Assembly: GCA_030737835.1 (NCBI GenBank)
Contig: CM060849.1
Span: 1,240,001 to 1,304,000, forward strand
Direction of reading: 5' to 3'
Length of the DNA: 64,000 bases
DNA from: Acorus gramineus
Taxonomy: Eukaryota > Streptophyta > Magnoliopsida > Acorales > Acoraceae
The notes under the pieces are model-generated. The model had not been told where the DNA came from. It made no database searches and saw nothing but the letters and a program-made list of their open reading frames with translations. Made by a program: the position numbers and the translations under genes. Of the stretch, positions 59,013-64,000 are shown in pieces. The number at the start of each line of letters is the position of its first letter. Within the stretch, counting starts at the first letter, position 1.

Positions 59013-59417
59013 CTAGGAAGGGAAAAGATGCGGATACGCGTCACGCATGGCGTCCTCGAGCTCCCAAGTGGCCTCGACACCGGAACGGTGCTGCCATCGC
59101 ACCTTGACCAGCTGGACGGTCTTGGTGCGGAGCCTCTTCTCGCGGTGGTCTAGGATCTCGATCGGCTGCTCGATGAATGACAAGTCCGGCTCGAAGATGA
59201 GCGGCTCGAATGGGATGACGTGAGCAGGATCATGGACATAACACCTCGGCTGCGAGACATGGAAGATGTCATGGGCCTGAGCCAACTGTGGGGGCAGAGC
59301 TATGCGATAGGCCACCTCCCCAACTCGCTCGAGGATGAGGAACGGCCCAATGAAACGCGGACTCAGCTTGCCCCGCACACCGAAACGGAAGATGCCCTTC
59401 ATCGGGGACACCTTCAA
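59013..59417 (-). pseudogene. Element A4: integrase C-terminus with chromodomain
   Basis: An open stretch of 134 codons. The first part, KLSPRFIGPFLILERVGEVA, is the conserved integrase C-terminal (GPY/F-like) segment; the last ~50 codons (around ILDHREKRLRTKTV and VKVRWQHRSGVEATWELED) match a chromodomain of the type that marks Tekay/Del chromoviruses and is thought to steer insertion to heterochromatin. It shares the frame of the integrase core but is separated from it by a stop near 59487. Confidence 0.85.
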
Positions 59418-59486
59418 GAAGACATGGTCACCAACCTCGAAGGCGAGCTCACGGCGACGATGGTCGGCGTAGCTCTTCTGACGGCT

Positions 59487-59924
59487 CTAAGCGACTCGGA
59501 TACGCTCGCGAATCGTCTTCAGCATCTCTGAGGTCTGGTGAACAATCTCTGGTCCCTCCAACTGGCGCTCTCCGACCTCGTCCCAACACAAGGGGGACCT
59601 GCAGCTGCGGCCATAGAGCGCCTTGTAAGGAGCCATCCGGATACTCGAGTGGTAGCTGTTGTTGTAGGCAAACTCCACCAACGGAAGGTGCCTCTCCCAA
59701 CTGCCCCCAAAATCGAGAACGCAGGCTCGCAGCATGTCCTCCAGGGTCTGAATCGTCCTCTCCGACTGGCCGTCCGTCTGCGGATGAAACGCTGTACTGA
59801 AGTGGAGGTTCGTACCAAGGGCGTGCTGGAGGCTACGCCAGAACCTCGAAGTAAATCGCGCGTCTCGATCAGAAATGATGCTGACAGGAGTGCCATGGAG
59901 ACGAACAATCTCGGAGACAAACAA
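59487..59924 (-). pseudogene. Element A4: integrase catalytic core, C-terminal half
   Basis: Contains [17 protein letters not shown] (second catalytic Asp) and [19 protein letters not shown] (with the catalytic Glu), then [16 protein letters not shown]. The first part of the core lies in another frame (60081-59869, DFVSGLPRSRSGHDAIW), so at least one frameshift divides the domain. Confidence 0.88.
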
Positions 59925-60278
59925 CTGCCAGGGTGTCCAGAGAATCGGTGAGTCGGATGGGGAGGAAATGAGCAGACTTCGTCAGTCGGTCGACGATCAC
60001 CCAGATGGCATCGTGACCCGAACGTGACCTCGGCAAACCCGAGACGAAGTCCATGGTGATCTGCTCTGCTCCCACTTCCACTGAGGAATCTCAATGGACT
60101 GCAGCTTCCCTACAGGGCGCTGATGCTCCGACTTCACCTGCTGGCATACTAAGCATCGGGCAACGAAACGGGCAATATCCGTCTTCATCCCGCGCCACCA
60201 GTAGCCACGACGAAGGCCCCTGTACATCTTCGTGCCACCAGGATGCACTGTGTACCTCGAACGATGGGCCTCGTCCAA
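59869..60278 (-). pseudogene. Element A4: integrase zinc-binding domain and start of core
   Basis: The piece at 60278-59997 has H-x-H and C-x2-C residues in the integrase HHCC arrangement (SRYTVHPGGTKMYRGLRR, ARCLVCQQVKSEHQRP). The core begins at 60081 in a shifted frame with the first catalytic Asp in [10 protein letters not shown]. Confidence 0.85.
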
Positions 60279-60397
60279 GATCTTCTGCTTCAGCTCTGCG
60301 TCGTCAGGAATGCATACTTGGCCTCTGAACCGCAGGATCCCGTCCTCGCGAATCTGGTAGTCCGGACGCTCGCCCCGGGCGACGCCTTCAGAGAGGA

Positions 60398-61217
60398 CTA
60401 GAAAGTGAGGATCCTGCCCTGAGCCGTGCGGATCTCGTCGAGAAGAACGGGCTGCACCACTAGCCTAGCCAAAAAGCCACCCGCAGGAGTCCCTCGAACG
60501 CTGATCCAGCAAGCGACCTCCTCCGGAAGCCTCCAACGACGTACAGCCATGTGGGCTGAGAGCATCCGCCACGACATTCGCCTTACCCGGATGGTAAGCG
60601 ATGTCACAATCGTAGTCCTTCAGGAACTCGACCCAACGTCTCTGACGCATGTTGAGCTCCGGCTGGGACTGCAAATATGTCAAGCTCTTATGATCAGTGA
60701 AGAGCTCGAACACCTCTCCATAGAGGTAATGCCTCCACATCTTCAGCGCAAAGATGATCGCTGCCAACTCAAGGTCGTGGGTGGGGTAATTCTGCTCATG
60801 GGGCTTCAACTGACGCGACGCGTAAGCCACAACCTTACCGTGCTGCATCAGGACGCAACCCACACCCAACCGCGATGCATCAGAGTATACTGCGAACCCA
60901 CCACTCCCAGACGGAAGGGTAAGAACTGGCGCTGAGGTGAGCCTTCGCTTCAACTCCAGGAAGCTCTCCTCGCAAGCGGGGACCACTCGAACCAGACATC
61001 CTTCCGAGTGAGGCGGGTAAGAGGTACAGCTATCTTCGAGAAACCCTCGACAAACCTCCTGTAATAACCCGCCAAGCCCAGGAAGCTCCGAATCTCTGTG
61101 GGGTTCGACGGTCAACGCCAATTCGACACGGCGAGCGTCTTGTCCGGGTCCACAGATATGCCCTCGCCAGAAATCACATGGCCCAGAAAGGCCATACGCT
61201 CCAACCAAAACTCGCAC
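60398..61217 (-). pseudogene. Element A4: RNase H domain and linker
   Basis: 250 open codons (61217-60465) begin with reverse-transcriptase connection sequence and contain the RNase H signature of Ty3/gypsy elements: [69 protein letters not shown] and [20 protein letters not shown]. The frame is lost near 60510; the linker continues in a different frame to about 60398. Confidence 0.88.
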
Positions 61218-61972
61218 TTGCTGAACTTGGCGAACAACTGATGTCGGGCCAAAGTCTCTAAGACAGTGCGGAGATGGTGAGCATGCTCCTCAAGACTCCT
61301 CGAGTACACCAATATGTCATCGATGAATACTACCACAAAGGAGTCGAGGAAGGGCCGAAACACCCGGTTCATCAGATCCATGAAGGCCGCCGGCGCATTC
61401 ATCAACCCAAACGGCAATACTCTAAACTCTTAGTGCCCATAACGGGTGCGAAAGGCCGTCTTCGGAATGTCTGACTCCCGGATCTTCAGCTGATAGTAGC
61501 CCGAGCGGAGATCAATCTTAGAAAAGACTCGCGCTCCCTGGAGCTGGTCAAACAGATCATCAATCCGCGGTAAGGGGTACTTGTTCTTCACTGTCCGCTT
61601 GTTCAGCTGCCTGTAATCGATACAAAGCCGCAGCGAACCGTCCTTCTTCCGGACGAATAGAACAGGGGCTCCCCACGGAGAAACACTCGGACGTGCGAAG
61701 CCCTTCTCCAACAACTCCTCCAACTGCTCCTTGAGCACCTTCAGCTCTACAGGGGCCATCCGGTACGGAGCTCTCGAAATCGGCTCGGTCCCCGGAATCA
61801 GATTTATCTCAAACTCGATCGCGCGATCCGGCGGTAATCCCGGAAGATCATCGGGGAAAACCTCGGATATTATGCCACGACCGGAGTCTGACTGATATCT
61901 GCCCGTAGCGGTGCGTCCTCCTGAGCAATATACGCCAGAAAGCCCTCGCATCCTCCCTGAAGGAGTCTCCAT
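61112..61972 (-). pseudogene. Element A4: reverse transcriptase
   Basis: Fingers and palm are readable: [74 protein letters not shown] (first catalytic Asp region), a nonsense codon at about 61430-61432, then [19 protein letters not shown] and [13 protein letters not shown] (the YxDD-type active site, here FIDD). A frame change follows near 61112-61217. The sequence is clearly of the Tekay/Del group. It has at least one stop and two frameshifts, so this copy cannot make active pol. Confidence 0.92.
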
Positions 61973-63762
61973 GCCTGGATGGACGACACGAACCCCAAAG
62001 GGGCTACGTCACGATCGCCCACGAACTGGAAGGACCTCCGACCCGGAAGGTGGAAACACACTGACTTAGCAAAACAGTCGATGTTGGCATGACTAGCTGA
62101 GAGCCAATCCATTCCCAGGATGGCATCAAAGTCCGTCATAGCGAGCTCCACCAACTCCACTGGGAACTCATGCTCCGCAACCACCACGGTACACCCTCGG
62201 TACACCGAACGGAGGAGAATACGGTCTCCGACAGGCAATGATATCTCTAAAACAACCTCAAGAGGGGCGGACGCCACACCCGTCCGTCTCGCAAAAGCGG
62301 GAGACACGAACGAGTGCGTGGCTCCGGAATCAAATAACACATATGCAGGGAGCTGGGAGATCTGAACAATACCTCGGACCACGCTACCCGAAGCCTGAGC
62401 CTCCTCTGCCGAAAGCGCTGCCACTCGGCCCTGAACAAACTGCGGCTGAGGAGCAGGGGCACGCCTCGCCGGCTGCGCTGGCTGCCTCCTCTGGTCAACA
62501 CGGCCACCCTGTGGCTGCTGCTGCGGCTGGCGCTGAGGTTGCTGCTGCTGCTGGCGCTGAGGCTGCTGCTGCTGCGGAGGCAGCACGCGGGGTCGGCCAG
62601 CATCAGGGCAATTATACAAGATATGCCCGATGCGCTGACAGTGGTAACAGCGCCGCATCTCCGGTCGCCTGGCCTGGACTGGCACTGCCGCAATGGGTGC
62701 TGGACCTCGCGCTGGCACCACATCTGCTGGAGGAGAGGCAGCCGCTAACTGATCAAAGCGGGGCCTCTTCTTCTTGCGCTGTCCCTGGTCCTGGCTCCTG
62801 GGAGGTCTCTGGTCTGCAGAAGGGGTCGGAACCCTCACGGAGATCCCGAGGTCTCGCTCGACTGTCTTCGCCCGAGACACCAAGTCCGAGTACCTCGTGA
62901 AAGCCTGGGAGGTGACATGCACCCGAATGGCGCTACTGAGACCAAGCTCGAAACGACGGCACCGCGTCTCCTCATCCATCACCAAGGCTGGGGAGAATCT
63001 GGAAAGCCTCGTGAAGCGCGTGGAGTAGTCAACGATAGACATGGAGCCCTGTGTCAGCTGCTCGAACTCCTGCATCACGATCTGGTGCGTCGAGAACGGG
63101 AAGTACTCCTCCAAGAAATACCTCCAGAATCCCGCCCATGAAAGCTGCTCCACTCCCTCGGGGATGTCCACCGATCGGGTAGCCCACCAGTCAGCGGCGC
63201 TACCCTTCAGCATGAAGGTGGCCAGGGAGACTCGCTGGCGGTCGGTGCAATGCATGGTCGAGAAGATCGTGTCCACCTCCATCAACCAACGCTCTGGGGC
63301 AAGGGGATCCGCCGTCTGGCCATGGAACTCGGGAGGGTGGAGCTTCAGAAAGGCATTGAGGCCACTCTGATGCACTCGCGCTGCAGCCTCTAGCTCCACC
63401 TCCCTCTCCAGGGGATCCTGAACTCTCACCGCCGAAAACACTACGGGGACTGGGGGTACGTCGGGCACCACCGGCAGATCTGCCACCAAGGGGACCTGTG
63501 GAACTGCATCACGGGCCGCCCTCAGCTCCTGAATCTCTCTAGCCTGCTCAGCCAACACCCTAGTCCGGGCCTCTAGTGCCCTGGTATGAGTCTCCACCAA
63601 ATCCGCTATCCGAGAGAACGCACGCTCCCATGCAGGAGGCTCCTGCGCCGATCCTGGCCTCACAGCCGAGGACTCTCCAGTAGCATCCTCGCCTCCGGTA
63701 GGTCCGGGAACCTCCAAAGGTCGAGAGGGACCACGTCCGCGCCTTCCTCTGCGAGGAGGCAT
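61870..63762 (-). CDS. Element A4: Gag plus protease, 630 codons, open
   Basis: The longest intact frame in the window. Basic N-terminus ([11 protein letters not shown]), a coiled-coil-like stretch at about 45-85, the retrotransposon capsid domain at about 140-280 ([44 protein letters not shown]), a Gln/Pro-rich run at about 392-425, one CCHC zinc knuckle (C372, C375, H380, C385: [14 protein letters not shown]) and a retropepsin with the active-site motif [11 protein letters not shown] (Asp478). Gag packages the RNA and the protease cleaves the polyprotein. The frame ends soon after the protease; reverse transcriptase continues in another frame overlapping at 61870-61972, most simply explained by a frameshift mutation because Tekay elements normally have one frame. 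Confidence 0.9.
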   Translation of the reverse strand: MPPRRGRRGRGPSRPLEVPGPTGGEDATGESSAVRPGSAQEPPAWERAFSRIADLVETHTRALEARTRVLAEQAREIQELRAARDAVPQVPLVADLPVVPDVPPVPVVFSAVRVQDPLEREVELEAAARVHQSGLNAFLKLHPPEFHGQTADPLAPERWLMEVDTIFSTMHCTDRQRVSLATFMLKGSAADWWATRSVDIPEGVEQLSWAGFWRYFLEEYFPFSTHQIVMQEFEQLTQGSMSIVDYSTRFTRLSRFSPALVMDEETRCRRFELGLSSAIRVHVTSQAFTRYSDLVSRAKTVERDLGISVRVPTPSADQRPPRSQDQGQRKKKRPRFDQLAAASPPADVVPARGPAPIAAVPVQARRPEMRRCYHCQRIGHILYNCPDAGRPRVLPPQQQQPQRQQQQQPQRQPQQQPQGGRVDQRRQPAQPARRAPAPQPQFVQGRVAALSAEEAQASGSVVRGIVQISQLPAYVLFDSGATHSFVSPAFARRTGVASAPLEVVLEISLPVGDRILLRSVYRGCTVVVAEHEFPVELVELAMTDFDAILGMDWLSASHANIDCFAKSVCFHLPGRRSFQFVGDRDVAPLGFVSSIQAWRLLQGGCEGFLAYIAQEDAPLRADISQTPVVA

Positions 63763-63861
63763 ATCAGCAACCTAAGAAAACCAGACACTAGGATCAGAAT
63801 ACTCATATAGAAATCCTAGGACTCATCTCTACGAAAAAGAAGACCATTGGCTCTGACAGGA

Positions 63862-63877
63862 CCAGGCTCTGATACCA
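63862..63877 (-). promoter_or_regulatory. Primer-binding site of element A4
   Basis: Minus strand TGGTATCAGAGCCTGG, tRNA-iMet type, 5 nt inside the 5' LTR. Confidence 0.92.
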
Positions 63878-63882
63878 ACTTT

Positions 63883-64000
63883 TGTCACGCCCAAGGCGGC
63901 CGTCCCCGGGACGCGGCAAGTGTATAAATATGATATCAGTAGTCTATACAGGAGGTCAATAATATACTCTAAACAACACCAAAAATAACAACACAGACAA
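63883..64000 (-). mobile_element. Element A4: 5' LTR (continues beyond the window)
   Basis: Minus-strand LTR end (GGGCGTGACA) beside the primer-binding site; it matches 56158-56280 of the 3' LTR. Confidence 0.92.

Overview
This is a stretch of flowering-plant nuclear DNA. One ordinary host gene lies among dense, nested LTR retrotransposons. The plant origin is shown by a complete eight-exon gene for a UBC13-type ubiquitin-conjugating enzyme (plant UBC35/36 type), by Ty3/gypsy elements of the Tekay/Del and Tat lineages with plant-type primer-binding sites, and by a decayed plant leucine-rich-repeat gene. The species cannot be named from the sequence.

Layout. 1-8382: a minus-strand Tat-lineage element (X1; 5' LTR 7617-8382, gag 6116-7293, gag-pro linker 2555-2915). 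It is interrupted by a plus-strand solo LTR (A1, 2916-6115) and by another large LTR that enters from the left edge (B1, 1-2554). 8383-29310: older, AT-rich DNA holding the UBC13 gene (CDS 12116-22118, plus strand), small foldback elements, a SINE, truncated LINE ends and an LRR pseudogene (26747-27252). 29311-29902: a ~77-bp tandem repeat. 29903-36707: a second minus-strand Tat/Ogre-like element (X2) with a solo LTR (A2, 31209-34231) inside it. 36708-37813: probably the 5' end of a third Tat element, plus strand. 37814-40751: two broken large LTRs joined head to head. 40752-44887: a non-autonomous element D without coding sequence. 44888-64000: a nest in which a broken LTR (B3) holds a minus-strand element C1. 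C1 in turn holds a hAT-like element, a same-family solo LTR (C2, 48132-51581) and, in its other LTR, a nearly complete Tekay element A4 (56158 to beyond the right edge).

The large LTRs (A, B, C) are about 2.8-3.5 kb. They share their 3' third but differ in the 5' part. Three solo LTRs have clear 5-bp target duplications (GTATT/GCATT, ACTGT, CACGC). Each large LTR carries, in the same order, a promoter-like start, a consensus 5' splice site, a very GC-rich CG/TG-alternating block, a 3' splice site, a 36-39-nt mini-exon, a second 5' splice site and a second 3' splice site with a strongly conserved branch-site-like region. The spacing and the conservation across orientations and subfamilies suggest that these LTRs specify a spliced untranslated leader. 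This is the observation I would follow first.

The UBC13 gene appears functional: 153 codons, intact catalytic Cys89 and HPN motif, and all junctions in phase. Two of its seven introns begin with GC rather than GT. Its two large introns (4.7 and 3.9 kb) have collected transposon fragments.
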